64,000 bases of DNA from Leucaena leucocephala (Eukaryota > Streptophyta > Magnoliopsida > Fabales > Fabaceae), in the NCBI GenBank assembly GCA_037074615.1, contig CM073558.1:13330001-13394000 (forward strand), written 5' to 3'. Every line of letters begins with the position of its first letter. Position 1 is the stretch's first letter. A program made the translations under genes and the position numbers. Under the pieces are notes generated by a model. The model had not been told where the DNA came from. It worked only from the letters and a program-made list of their open reading frames with translations, and did not search any database. Positions 12,769-25,087 of the stretch are shown here, piece by piece.

Positions 12769-14771
12769 TATTAAGATAGACTGGATCACCTAAGCAGGGG
12801 TGCATTGGGTATTTGCGATATTTTAAAACTTTGTCAAAACTCTTTTAAATTTCATTTGCAACATGATAAGTGAAATATAAAATTTTGAAAACTTTGATCA
12901 GATAATTGAAATAAGTTGGTGGAAATATAAAGAGTTAAAGAAGAGAAAAATCACATAGAATAATTATCCTGGTTTGGTCCTTTCTTGAATAAGTCCAGTC
13001 CGCAGCTCATCACTGAGATTTACAATCCACTATTTCCCTAAGATTATAACAAGTTCTTAGTAGACTTTACAATCTTAATTTTAATGGCTAATTAAGAATA
13101 TCTTCATTCCTAAGGTAATACCACTCTCTAGTGGCATCACTCCCCTTATAGAGAGAGAAGAACAAATCCTACCTGAATCCCTAATTCCAAGGTTTGCTCT
13201 CAGATTTAGATAAGAATAATGAAATATAAAATTGTCTCAGATAAAGAAAATGATACATTGAAGTACATGATATTTTTTCTCTCTAGATATGATGATGATA
13301 CATAATGAAAAACAAAAGGTTGGAGGCTTTCTCAGTCTAATAATGTTTTGCATTATGATGATGCATTCATAGCTCATTTTTCATCTTCTTGAATGCTCTC
13401 TTATTTATAGATGAAGTTGAGCTTTTGACCATTGAGTATAATTTATTTTTTTATTGAGCTTTTCTTCTTCTATTGAGAATATGTCCATTAGAAATAGCCA
13501 TTCAAGCTTCTAACACAAAGTGCTTTTTTTACTGTTGAGAGTATGTTGGCTTTAATATTTGTCAATCTCATTCTAATAATTTCTTTGGATACCTTAAATG
13601 AATTTTGACTCAATCAAGAGAATTTCTAGAAATAATCTCTCACCACTTGACTTTCTTCCAACTTTTGAAATCATCTTTGAGTTCAAGAATAATGGTAATC
13701 TTTCAATTATCATAACTTCCTCTATTTAACTTCAAACATAGCAAATGACCTATCCCCATAAATATCTCTACTTTTACTTTCCAATGAATAAAATTTGACT
13801 CCAAAATTCATTATAGACAAAAGGATATGATCAATTTAATGAGTAGAGGTCATGGTCAAAGCGTTAATCCAATGTTCCATATTATGAACAAAATATGTCC
13901 ATTATACGAGACTCTTGGGAAATAAAATTGGTGTCATTAAAATGTATTCTGAGTCTAGTTTCATATGAATTAAGTTTCACCTCAATCAGATAAATATATC
14001 TTGAGATATCATTGAAACTTAACCTATGTTGATGTAGAGCAAACATCATACTGAAAAATTAAGAGATTAATCAATTAATTAAGCAAAACAGACATATTTG
14101 AGTTAATTTATCGATCATCATCTTCTCCCTTTGCTATTCCTTCACTTCTTTGTTTAGACGATCAAGAGTTCGATTAATTCCTTGATTCTTGAACTTGATT
14201 AGTCGAATTCATAATCGATTAATTTTGACACAAGTTTGACAAATTAATCTAATAGTTAATGGATCAATTCAAAAAAACTTCAAACAAAGAATACTTAGTT
14301 TGTCATAATAAAATATGGATTCTAGCAAAATTGATTTCCAAAACATTATCAAATAACATTGACATCAATCTTCAAATCATCATTTGTCAAAACATAATAT
14401 CAATACCATCAATCAAAGTTGCCATAGACAATCTTTACCATCATCAAACTAAAATATCTTTTAGTATCTTTAAAACAAACTTGGCATATATTTAACAACT
14501 TTGGCATCATCAAAATATATAATTAATCAATCTTGTATTAAAAATATTTTATACAAGAAATTGAATCAGATTTTGCTCTAAATAAATCAAGTGTAAATGC
14601 AATAACTGAACTTCAAACGTATTGTGGCAAACTTCATTTTCCCCTCTATTTGTTAAAGGTTTAAAATCATTTTCTCAAAGGTATTATAAAACCATTAAAG
14701 ACTTCATTTAACATTTTAACATTACTAAAAATGTTTTTCTATTTGTCATCATCAAAACATACTTTCTAACA
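12769..14771 (-). mobile_element. Copia-type solo LTR with perfect TSD
   Basis: A 2,003-bp LTR. On the minus strand it begins TGTTAGAAAGTATGTTTTGA at 14,771, a start typical of several plant copia families. Near its 3' end is the 'ttatcctggtttggtcc' region (plus strand about 12,966) typical of those LTRs. It ends at 12,769 with TA instead of CA. It is flanked on both sides by the same 5 bp, ATGGT (12,764-12,768 and 14,772-14,776), and no internal region is present. It therefore formed by recombination between two LTRs after insertion into the gag-like region. Confidence 0.85.
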
Positions 14772-15173
14772 ATGGTTTGGTTCATGTAGAATGAATGGAG
14801 GCTTTTAAGGTGGAAGTTCATGGTATGTGTTAGGTGGTTCATAAGGTGATCTACATGGTGGAAGATGTGGTAGAGTCTTGTAATATGGTTGATATGGTGG
14901 AAGGTTCATCTAACTGGTGTTATAGGGGGGAGGGTAAGGAGCACACATATAGTGGTCATGGGTATTTCCTAGATAGGCCCTTACATTCTTCGATCTATGA
15001 AATTCGGATTTACAATATAAGCAATGTGTTATCAGTTGTGCTTGGGACATACTTACTTTGTATTCTAACATCCTTTCAAAATATGCCACTTGAGATATCA
15101 TGTGTTCTATTAGTTGTGATGATGTTGGAGGCTTTTGAGGAGGTATTGGAGCAATAGGTACTTGATTCACCAT
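14772..15173 (-). pseudogene. Gypsy gag-like remnant, proline/tyrosine-rich
   Basis: The minus strand carries an 87-codon open stretch (14,910-15,173). It has a cysteine pair and basic residues (CLYCKSEFHRSKN) that may be a degenerate zinc knuckle, then a PYPPPYN segment. Beyond it the frame is broken, and repeats such as EPPNTYHELPP follow up to the inserted solo LTR. A degenerate PBS about 460 bp upstream (15,632-15,650) supports reading it as the gag region of a minus-strand gypsy element. An unrelated proline-rich protein is not excluded. Confidence 0.45.
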
Positions 15174-15631
15174 TTGTTTTAGCCTGAAAAGGAGCTATAA
15201 GACTTGGTTAGATTAAGATTAAATTTATTATAATTACTAGATTAAATTCATTATAATTACTAGACCAAGCCATTATATAATTTAGGGAAAGAAACAAAGA
15301 AAAGGAAAATAAAGGGGAAAATAAAATTAAAAAAATAGATTAAAATTGAAAAAAAAGACTCAAATGTCCAAATTGAACAAACATAGATTAGACCTAATAG
15401 TTAAAGCTTATAAAAATAATTAGAACATCTAAACATCATAGATTGAATTATTTCTGATTTTTCTAGGCAAGTAAGAAATAGTTCCAACAAAGCAATAAAG
15501 GCAAACAAATTTTTTTTATCAAATTGAAAAATAAAGATGCGTAAACACTATACTCTACTGCACATTAAGAAAATAAAGATCAAAATAGAAAAAGAAATGC
15601 ACATGATAAATATAGGAGTAAAGGGAATTGA

Positions 15632-15650
15632 CTCCTCGACAACAACACTA
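15632..15650 (-). other. Degenerate primer-binding site
   Basis: On the minus strand this reads TAGTGTTGTTGTCGAGGA, which differs mainly by C-to-T and G-to-A changes from TGGCGCCGTTGCCGGGGA, the PBS of many Athila/Tat gypsy elements. It lies five bases from the edge of the LTR at 15,656, as expected for the 5' end of a minus-strand element. Confidence 0.6.
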
Positions 15651-15655
15651 AAATT

Positions 15656-17225
15656 TGATGTCGCCTGTTGTTAGAGCTCAAATTAATTACTAAATTATTC
15701 TCTATATGGTATAGAGGTTAACTTAGGTTGTATTCTTTACATGTAATTAATGTTTCGCATAACTCTATATTAGACTAACTATGAGATGGAGGAGGAGTAA
15801 AAGAGAACTTGATTTCAATTGTAAAAAGAAAAGCAAATAAAAATTAAAAGTAAGATAGTAGAAAGATACCCCCAATATAAAGAATGCTCCTAAGGATTGA
15901 TGCATGACTATTATCGTTCAATAATATATTAATGTTATAACAATTATATATACTAAGTTCCTAACATACAGAACCCTAGATAATCGTCTTGGTCATAATC
16001 ATAAAATTCACAATTATCCTAGACCAAGCACACAATTGCATCAAGAATGATTATTTAAAAGCTCTACTTAACATGTGATAAATTAAAAAATAAATAATTT
16101 GTTCCTCTAACATGGATATTCAATCGAAAACCCTATAACTAAATATGTGAATCTAACATGAATAATTATAAGAGGAAACATAGGATATAAAATAAATAAT
16201 ATCAAATTATAAATTAAAATAATAAACTACAAGGGTTTGATCACAAAGTTGTCTCAATTGAAGCCTAGGTTCAACATATATAAATTTTAAAATATAAATC
16301 TAGGAAATTATAATTTTTCATAAAGGAAAATGATCAAAACATAAAACTATTCAATTCCTAAATCAAAAGTACAAGAACTAAAGCAACTATATCTCTCCTC
16401 GAGAACTTAGAAGGAAAGGGACGAAATTGTGGGAAAGATGAAGAAGATAATTGTGATAGTGGTGATTGGTGATGGATGAATAGCTCCAAGGTCCTCCTTT
16501 ATATGCTTAGGTTGTTGTATGGATATATTTCTTGTTGTTGATATGTGACTCTTAATTGATTGACTCTCTAAAAGATAATGATAATCTTTAATTATTTTTA
16601 GCATCATTCCAAGTTGTCTTATTTTATAATATTCTCAAGAGATAAATCCTTTTAACTCTAATATCCTAAAACAAATTCAAATAAAAAAATAATAGGGTAA
16701 AAGATATAAAATAATTAATAAGAAAGTAGAAAAAAATTTACTCTTATCCTTTAATTAAATTCAAATATTGGATATGTATATTATTAAAATATAATATTAA
16801 TATATATAATATTAATATTATATTATATTATATTATATTAATGGAGGTCTTTTAATTTTCTCTAATTAAAATTTCTATAATTAGAAAATATAATTTCTTT
16901 CTTTAGTTTTGCAATTCCTTATTCACCCTTTCTCATGGATATAATATAATATAATTTTGTAATAGTTGATAAAAGTTCTAGTCATCATTTATTTATTTTT
17001 CTTAATTTATTGAAATACATAAAAGAAAAATACATCCATGCAAATCAACTTAATCCAGAGAAATAATAAAATCAATAAAAATATAAGAAAAATATATTTT
17101 TAATCATTTAATTCATATAATCAATTAAAGTACAAAGTGAGCAAAATTACTACAATAATGCTTATTAAACATGATAAATTTTCTAAAATAAATATGAAAT
17201 AATATGATAAAATATGGATTCATTA
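15656..17225 (-). mobile_element. Athila/Tat-like gypsy LTR bounded by PBS and PPT
   Basis: About 1.57 kb, AT-rich. The low end starts TGATGTCGCC next to the degenerate PBS. The high end is ...ATGGATTCATTA, followed at 17,226 by AATTCCCCATACTTAAA, which on the minus strand is a PPT (AGTATGGGGAATT) of the kind next to Athila/Tat 3' LTRs. A PBS on one side and a PPT on the other means two internal regions share this LTR, as expected after unequal recombination. No gene is seen; the 66-codon frame at 16,407-16,607 has no recognisable motif. Confidence 0.6.
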
Positions 17226-20200
17226 AATTCCCCATACTTAAACGTTTGAGCATCTTGCTAAACAACTAAAAACAAGTAGAGGAATAAATCAAATTATAGC
17301 ACAATAGTGATAATCCTATTGATCAAATCTTTCAAATCAGTCATAGTCACAAAGTAATAAATGCAATAGGAACAACCTCTATTAACACATTTAAGATAGA
17401 TAAATAGGATATAAGAGAGTACACTCAAGGATATAACTGTTTCACTCATCTCAATTTTATTGGAGTTCTTTTACTCAAAGTTGCCTAGACTAACCCCTAT
17501 CATAGGCTGATAATAGTTCTAAATTTCTACCGTCTGTTACATGTGCATTCTTCTTTAATTAAGATGTCTTTATAAGGTTGTAATGATGGAGAAAGGCCAT
17601 ATGGAATGGAAAGTGAAAATAGAAAGTATTAATATGCATCTAATAAAGAATAGATAGCATGGAATGATGCCATACGGGACACAAAAGTTATAATTGTGCT
17701 TATGATAGCTAATAAGGGTGCCTTCTTCCTTTCATTTTCTTTTTCTCCTTATTGTGTTTTGTTACTTTTTCTTGTATTTTTCTTGCACCATTTTCTTTTC
17801 TTTTATCTTTTATTTATTTTCCCTTTTTTGTGCAATATGCTTTCTTCTTTTATATTTGTTTGGCAACTTGTATATAAAAAATGTAGCACAATCACAATAA
17901 TAATGACTTTTTGACAAAAATAATAAATGCTATTTTTAAAATATTTTCATGTATATATGACTTTATATTAAAAATAATGAAAAAAATAAGTGATGGGCTC
18001 AAAGTGGGTGAATAATAATATAATATTTATATTAGCTTGTGTTTGAGATATAAGGGTTTAGAATCTAAATGCCTTCTATCACTTTAAAGAGTTGCACATG
18101 AGTTATGCAGCAGATAAGAGGACTAAAATAAGTTCTAAAATGTAACTAGTGTAAGAGGTACTAAATTTATGAATTTAAGGCCGAGAATCCTTCCAACAAG
18201 GCTATCTTTCTTCATTCCTGTTTATAAAGTTTAACTGAAGACTTTAATTGTTCTTAATACAATACATTACTTGTTTATAGGATAACTCTGAGAATATTGA
18301 ATAACTAAATTATCACATAATCAATAATGGACTTAAAAGATTTATAAATTTATCAATGTAATCAAGATGATATTTTAACTTAAAACAAGAGTGCCCATAA
18401 TTATAAGTGTGAATTTGTTTTTGAAAAACAAGTATTTTCACAATTTAGGCATTTTCTAGAGCTCAATCAAATTAGTCAATCAAATTCATTCTCTTCCCTA
18501 CACTTAAATCATGTGTTGTCCTTCTTCAATTCGGCAATTCCTATAATAAAATATAATAAATATAAAATAATAAAATGAATTAATATAATAAAATATAATA
18601 TTATGTTAATAGAGATATTTTGATTTTCTCTAATTAGATATTATAATTTTCTCTTTTAGTTTTACAATTACTCAATTACCCTTCCTCATAGATATAATAT
18701 AATATAATTTTGAAGTAGTTATTGTGGGTTTTAGTCATCATTTATTTATTTTTCCTAATTTCTTGAAATACATAAAAGCAAAATATATTCATGCAAATCA
18801 ATTTAATCTAGAGAAAGAATAAAATAAATAAAAACATAAAGGACATTTTTAATAATTTAATTCATATAATCAATTATAGTACAAAGTGAGTAAAACTACT
18901 ATAATAATGCATATTAAACACAAGGAATTCCTTGAAATAAATATAAAATAATATGATAAAATATGGATTCATCAAAAATTAAATGTTTGCTCTCCTAAGC
19001 AAAGCTTTATAAAGCATCTTGATAAAAAACTGAAAACAAGGAGAGGAATCAATCAAATTCGAGCATAATATTGATAATCCTATCTATCAAATATGTCAAG
19101 TTAGCCATAGTCACAAAATAATAAATGCAATAGGAATAATCTTCATGAATAGAGTTAAGACAGATAAATAGGATAGAGGAGAGTATGTCATATCCTAATT
19201 TTTCCCTATCCATATAGTACTGATAATGGAAAGAGGTTTAGAAAGGATTATGACGATGATCAGAAGAAATGATAAAGGTTAAATGAGGCTTGAAGAAAGA
19301 AAGGGACCTAAACGCAAAGTAAAAAAGGCTAAAGGCAAAAGGTAAAAGTAAAAACAAAAGTTAGGCCCTTAAGTGTAATTTTCAAAATTTAAGGGACTTA
19401 AATGCAAATAGCCAAAAGTTCAGGGGCCTAAGTGCAATTATGTAAAAGTTTAGGGACCTAAATGTAATTATTAGAAAGTTGAGCCAAAACAGGCAAAAAA
19501 TACCCAGAATCAGATTAGACCCAAATTTTACCAGTAGATAGATAAAGTTATTCCGGTCTGTTTAAGGAGTCACCGAATTTTGATTTGAGGTCCTGATTAA
19601 TTGATCTAAATTCCTAAAGTCAAAAGGAATTATTGCAGTATTTTTCAGACTTCAGAATTAGATAAAAAATTATAGGAAATTCATATATTTAATATAATAA
19701 TTTATAAAACTGACAGAGTTAGAAAAGAATTCTTATAGATTTCTTACGGGATTTTACAGTGAGATAAAATACTCGATAAATAAGGTCGGGAGAGTTGTCT
19801 TGGGATTTGTGCCATAAAGGGCATAAAGGCAATGAGCCCATATCAAGGCCCAAAGGGCACCATCATGAGCCTATTAAGGTGACTGGACAGTTAAGTGTGA
19901 CAAAGACCAGAGCAGTCTAGGAAAAGTATGAAATTATGAAAATGCCCCTAGATGCCCATATTGTACCAATGAAGGATGGAGGTCATTATGGTCATTCTGG
20001 ACAGGAAAAAAATATGGGACATAGTATAAATATGATTAGTTAGAGCCAGAATATACCCTGAGGCAGTGTAAAGAGGGGTAAAATGACAATTATGCCCTTA
20101 GGGCTAGTACAGTGCAAGAAAGGATACCGAGGGTATTTTGGTCATTTCCCAAGGGATGGATGGCAAATAAATATTTAGTATATCATTTTCAATTGTATGA

Positions 20201-20504
20201 GAAGTCTAGACATTGATTTCTAGGATATAATACATATCCTAGTATATTATAAAAATTAGGAACATAAAACAGTCCGATTGTTGTGAAACTGCTCCAATCG
20301 GTATCGGATTGAACTAGAATTTTTCCAGAAGGTTCCCCCCATTAGAATTTCTCCACATAAACACATGAGGTGTCCCTTGAGCCATCCCTTATGATGTCAT
20401 AATTATTCCTTTTTAAAAATAGTTAAATCCAAGATTAAATGTGGGCCTTTAGATCTAATAGTAACCAAATTAATCTTGGCCATTGATTTTCCATGGATTT
20501 TGGC

Positions 20505-20512
20505 TATAAATA
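20505..20512 (+). promoter_or_regulatory. LTR TATA-type box
   Basis: TATAAATA in the context ggctataaatacccc, conserved at the equivalent place in the other LARD-family LTRs (plus-strand copies at about 29,432 and 37,920; minus-strand copies at about 7,360, 10,595, 42,385 and 50,125). It is the best candidate for the LTR's polymerase II promoter. Transcription start not determined. Confidence 0.6.
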
Positions 20513-20633
20513 CCCCCTCAAATATGCATCCAAATTGTGGCCTCATGAACCCTTGGGGAAACTCTTGCAAAATGTAAACTCAAGCCAAGACAAAGAAGAT
20601 TCAAGGTTTCAAAGTTCAAGCAAGCTAGAGATT

Positions 20634-20642
20634 AAAGGTAAG
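20634..20642 (+). promoter_or_regulatory. Splice-donor-like site in LTR leader
   Basis: AAAG|GTAAG (exon/intron break between 20,637 and 20,638), about 125 nt after the TATA-type box. Most other LTR copies keep it as GGTAAGC, GGTAATC or GGTATGC. It fits the plant 5' splice consensus. No acceptor has been assigned, so splicing is a hypothesis. Confidence 0.4.
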
Positions 20643-21021
20643 CAATCTCTCCTAGCTTATTTTCCTTTGATTTGGGAGCTTGAACTTAGGGTTTTCATGG
20701 GAAAAAAGTTGAGTTTTCTCTAAGGGGTGGTGCTTCCCAAAAACCTTAGATGAAAGGGAAAGAAGAAATTAAAGTTAGAAACATATGGTTGAAGCTTAAA
20801 CAAGCTAGTTAAGTGATTGGTTGTTGAATCAAGTTGATATTCTTAACTTTGCCATAGTGTACCCTGTTCAGTCTACACTGTTCATGATGGAAAGAAATGT
20901 AATTTCAATGATTTAATGCCTCCATTGAATTTATGTGATGGTTTTGTGTAGGATTGGAAAGATTTTGAACCTTGGAAACATTAAAATCTCAAGGTTGTAG
21001 TTTTTAAAATCCTTCACGGTT

Positions 21022-21043
21022 ACTGTTCACTCACATGAACAGT
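21022..21043. repeat. Conserved LTR hairpin ACTGTTCA-TGAACAGT
   Basis: A perfect 8-bp inverted repeat around a 6-base loop (ctcaca). The same hairpin recurs in the other LARD LTRs at about 6,826-6,852, 29,946-29,967, 41,857-41,879 and 49,589-49,611, with small changes at 10,065-10,090 and 38,436-38,459. Confidence 0.7.
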
Positions 21044-24000
21044 GATTGGAATTTCATGATTTTTATGCTTCCAATGTTTTTAAAATGAAAAGTTGTGTGG
21101 GGGTATAGTGGAGAAACAAGTATGGGAAGCATTAGAATTAAAATAAGAATTTTTGAAAGAATTGTGTGCATATGTTCGATTTTGTACAACTGGCCATGAA
21201 GGAGCTGGAATTTCATGATTCTAAGCTCATAAATGGATTCAAAAGATAAAATTGTGTAGGGTAAAGTCAATACATCAATTGGTTCAAGAGCCAAGTGGAT
21301 TAGTGAAGATTAGAGAAAATTATGATAATAAATAGTGTAACAAGGTTAGTCTTGAATTGGTTGGAGTTCATGAGTCCTAATGAATTATGTGGTGAATATG
21401 AATGTGTTTAGGACCTTGAAACATCCAAGAAGATGTTGGGAAGTGATTAGCATAAAGGCTTCATGGTTGGAAAGCTAGGGAACAAGTGCAAAAGATCAAG
21501 AGGAAAGCTTAAGTGCAAGGTAGTGAACTTACCTCTTTATGTGCTTGATGTGGTATGCTTATGTGTTGACATGTATATGATATTTGAATGATGTTGTGAC
21601 ATGATAAATGATGTTGAATCTATTGTGAATATCATGTTTTCCATGGCCATGCACTTTATGTAAGAGTATATAGCATGATGGTATGTCACTAATCAAAGAA
21701 AGTTTAATGAAATTACATATCATACATTAGCATCCATCTTGCATATTTAAGTGGTAATGTTTGCTACTGAAATTCCCTAGAATCTCACTCTCCTATAACC
21801 AACCAATTTAGTTCAAGCATGAGGGAAAATGTATGCATGGAGAAGAGCTAAAGAGTGGAAGAAAGGAATGGAAGTAATTGAGATCCTAGCATATGCTATG
21901 GATTATCTTTATATGTAAATGCCCTATAAGGTGCCCATCTATGTGATGAAACTATTTTTAATACTTATGCCATATGTAAGATGTATATGAATATTGAGAA
22001 GCTTATTTTATGGCATATGCATGCTGGAACAATTATTAAAAGTAAAAGAAAGGAAACTGAAATGGTAAAAACATAGGTCCTGAAGTAGTTTTGTTTTGGC
22101 TTCAATTTGACCTAGAAAATGAAGGAATTATCTCATGAAATTTTACAAGTGTGTAGCACACATCCATAGCTTTAAGTTCATAGGTAGAACGTTTCATTTG
22201 GACGTGTATATAAAGAGAAATGAATTTCCAAAGTAAGGGACCAGAATCTATTTTTAGAGTTTTTGACCAAATGAACCATAAAATTCAACGAATAAACTGT
22301 ATTAATTGGCTAATCAGTTGGTCTGTAAATTATTTTTCTATTAAATTTTAAGATTTTATATTCACTTAAATTTTTAAACCACTTTATTTCAAGTTTTCTA
22401 CAATTAACTATGATTTTTTGATGTGCATTGCATAATCTGGAATACCATATGAACAGTAACCCGAGAAAGAGTAAAATTTCAGATTTAGCTAATGGACTTT
22501 CAAGGTCTTATACGTGGTTATAAATGCTACTGAATGGCCCCTAAGATGTATGAAAGTAAGGATGTTATAGAGTACACTCAGGGATTTAACTTATTCACTC
22601 ATCTCAGTTTTATTGGTATTCTTTTACTCAAACCTGCCAAACTAACCCCTATCATATGCTTATAATAGTTCTAAGTTTCTACCATTTTTTACATGTGCAT
22701 TCTTAAGGTTGTAATGATGAAGAAAGACCATATGGAATGGAAAGTGAAAATAGAAAGTAATAATATGCATGTAATAAAGAATATATATATCATGGAATCT
22801 TGTCATCCGGGTAGAAAAGTGATAATTGTGCTAATGATAGCTAACAAGGGTGCCTTCTTCCTTTCATTTTCTTATTCTCCTTATCCTATTTTTTTCCTTA
22901 CTTTTTCTTGTATTTTTCTTTCAATAACTTTTCTTTTCTTTGATCTTTTATGTTTTTTGACAACTTATATATAAAAAATGTAGCACACCATCGCAATAAT
23001 AATGATTTTCTGACACGAATAATAAATGCTATTTTAAAAATATATTCATGTATATATGATTTTATATTAAAAGTGATGGAAAAAGAAAAGTGATGGGCTC
23101 AAAGTTGATGACTAAGGATATAATATGTATATTAGCTTGTGTTTGCGATATAAGGGGTTTAGAATCTAAATGCCCTCTATCACTTCAAAGAGTTGCATGA
23201 GTTAGATAGCAAAGAAGATAACTAAACCAAGTTCTGAAAAGTAACTAGTGTAGAAGGTAATCATTTAATTTAGAAATTTAAGGCTGGGAATCCTTCCAAC
23301 AAAGCTATATTTATTCATTCCTATTCATAGAGTCTCACTGAAAACTTCAATTGTTCTTAATATATTACACTACTTGTTTCTAGGATAACTCTCATAATAT
23401 TGAATAAATAAACTATCACAATCAACAATGGACTTGAAATATTTATACATTTATCAGTTTAATTAATATGATATTTTAATTTCAACAAGAGTGCTCAGAA
23501 GTATAAGTTCAGAAGTATAAGTGTGATTTTTTTTTTGAAAAATAGGCATTTTCATGATTTAACTATTTCAAGAGCTCAATCAAATTAGTTTATCAAATTC
23601 ATTCTCTCGCCCATACTTAAATCATGTGTTGTCCTTCTTCAGTTTGGCAATTTGTATAACAAAATATAATATAATAAAATGAATTAATATAATATAATAT
23701 AATATTAATGGAGGTGTTTTGATTTTTTCTAGATATTATAATTTCCTCCTTCATTTTGGCAATTCCTCAATTACCCTTTCTCATAGATATAATTTAATAT
23801 AATTTTGTAATAGTTGATGTGGGTCCAAGTTATCATTTATTTATTTTTTCTAATTCCTTCAAATATATAAAAGCAAAATACCTTCATGCAAATCAATTTA
23901 AGAGAATTAATAAAATAATAAAAATACAAGAAAAATGATATTTTTAATAATTTAATTTATATAATTAATTAAAGCTCAAATTGAGCAAAACTACTACAAT

Positions 24001-24050
24001 AATACGTATTAAATATGATAACTTTCTTAAAATAGATACGAAATAATATA

Positions 24051-24654
24051 ATAAAATAAGAATTTAACACATACCCATAAGACCATTAAACTAGGCTAAG
24101 AGCATACTAGGGTGGTTTCCCATTTTCTAGAACCTTAGAATAATCCTCTTGACTAGCAAGTTTGCCTTCTTTTACCTTGGTTGTTTCCTTAATTTCCTCC
24201 TGCCTAATTTCCTATTTTCTCTTCTTTCTTAATCTTTGCCACCAACTTCTTTTAAGCTTTGAGAAAGTAAGAAAGAAGAGAAAGACATCTTGATTCTGGT
24301 AAAGAAAAAAAGTATCAGTTGACAATACATGCTTCATTTGAAGAAATGCTATCTCTCGTTCAATACCTTCAAAAAATATATAGCAAGAAGGAGAAGTGCT
24401 TCTTTATAAAAACTAAAATAATGAACACATGTAATTATTACTACTAATCACGTTTGATGCAAAATGCCATAGACAAGTTACACTACCATAAATAGTCAAT
24501 AGATTTACAAAAAAGGAAATGCATGACCTAATACAAAATAGAAATAAAGGTAGCTAACATAGATTATGCTAAAAATGCATGCAATAATGAGTTAGTTAGG
24601 TAAAGACAGAAAAGTTATAACATCCAATAATGAAATAGAAAGAAGAGACAAAAC
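24051..24654. other. AT-rich spacer, no gene seen
   Basis: This stretch between the tandem array and the copia fragment has no open frame of note and no recognisable protein motif. The run of ctt/ttc pyrimidines at 24,170-24,260 resembles gypsy 3' untranslated sequence, so it is probably the worn continuation of the same element. Confidence 0.4.
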
Positions 24655-25087
24655 TGTTACTACAGTAGTTAGGTAGATCTTGACTTAACGTGAAGGTTTT
24701 TAGGCATACCTGAGATGATTTCCTTTCCACTGAGATACCCATATGCAACTGGACCACCTTGTATGGACTCTGGTATGTTTCACGGCAAATTCACTAGAAA
24801 AATGAAGAGCAATTATGAACAGAGAAATGGAAAGAGAACAGAGGAGGAGAGAAAAAAGGGTATAATCCTTTTCTTTATTCTATATAGAAAAACTGAGAGT
24901 CTGAAAATTGATTTCCCTTTGTCCACTGCTTCTTGTTTTCTTGTGTGTAACTTATGGGAGGAGTGGGATACTTGAAACTCCTACTCCCTCATTTTTCTCC
25001 CTTCAAAAATATAATTGTTCCCTCCATTTTCATTTCTCATAGACCTAGGCCTACTCCACCAAGGGTGGAATGGCCCATTTTCTAACA
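24655..25087 (-). mobile_element. Copia 3' LTR (433 bp)
   Basis: On the minus strand it begins TGTTAGAAAATGGGCC at 25,087 and ends ...GTAGTAACA at 24,655, giving TG...CA ends. A PPT-like purine tract lies immediately before it on the minus strand. A TATA-like ctatatagaa is at about 24,878. This is the 3' LTR of the truncated copia whose RNase H remains lie to the right. Confidence 0.75.

Larger units (their letters stand above)
19196..22569 (+). mobile_element. LARD-family solo LTR with perfect TSD
   Basis: A 3,374-bp LTR on the plus strand from TGTCATATCC to GGATGTTATA (the family ends in TTACA; this copy has TATA). The target duplication GAGTA lies at 19,191-19,195 and 22,570-22,574. The empty site is visible in the neighbouring tandem unit at 17,417-17,421 (GAGTACACTCA). 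Inside are a TATA-type box at 20,505-20,512, a splice-donor-like site at 20,637/20,638 and a short hairpin at 21,022-21,043. No internal region remains. Confidence 0.93.
16836..24050 (-). repeat. Tandem array of ~1.75-kb units (LTR U3 plus gypsy 3' UTR)
   Basis: Three units in the same direction. Unit A runs from about 16,836 to 18,605, unit B from 18,606 to about 23,705 (interrupted by the solo LTR 19,196-22,569), and unit C from about 23,706 to 24,050 (partial). Landmarks recur in order: ttaatggaggt, 'tttagtcatcatttatttattttt', 'cttcatgcaaatcaa', 'atatggattcatca', 'cactcatctca...ttttattgg', 'ataagggtgccttcttcctttc'. The period is 1,770 bp between A and B and about 1,720 bp between B and C after removing the insertion. 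Each unit joins about 0.4 kb of LTR to about 1.3 kb of non-coding sequence with decayed '(c)acacttaaa' PPT-side motifs. Confidence 0.8.

Noticed and set aside
16801..16840. Possible origin or matrix-attachment region in the 'tatta' run
   Set aside because: Simple AT-rich repeat within an LTR; nothing specific supports such a role.
17696..17914. Hydrophobic frames that look like membrane proteins
   Set aside because: They come from a t-rich pyrimidine tract repeated in the tandem units (also 22,850-22,960) and are not conserved as protein.
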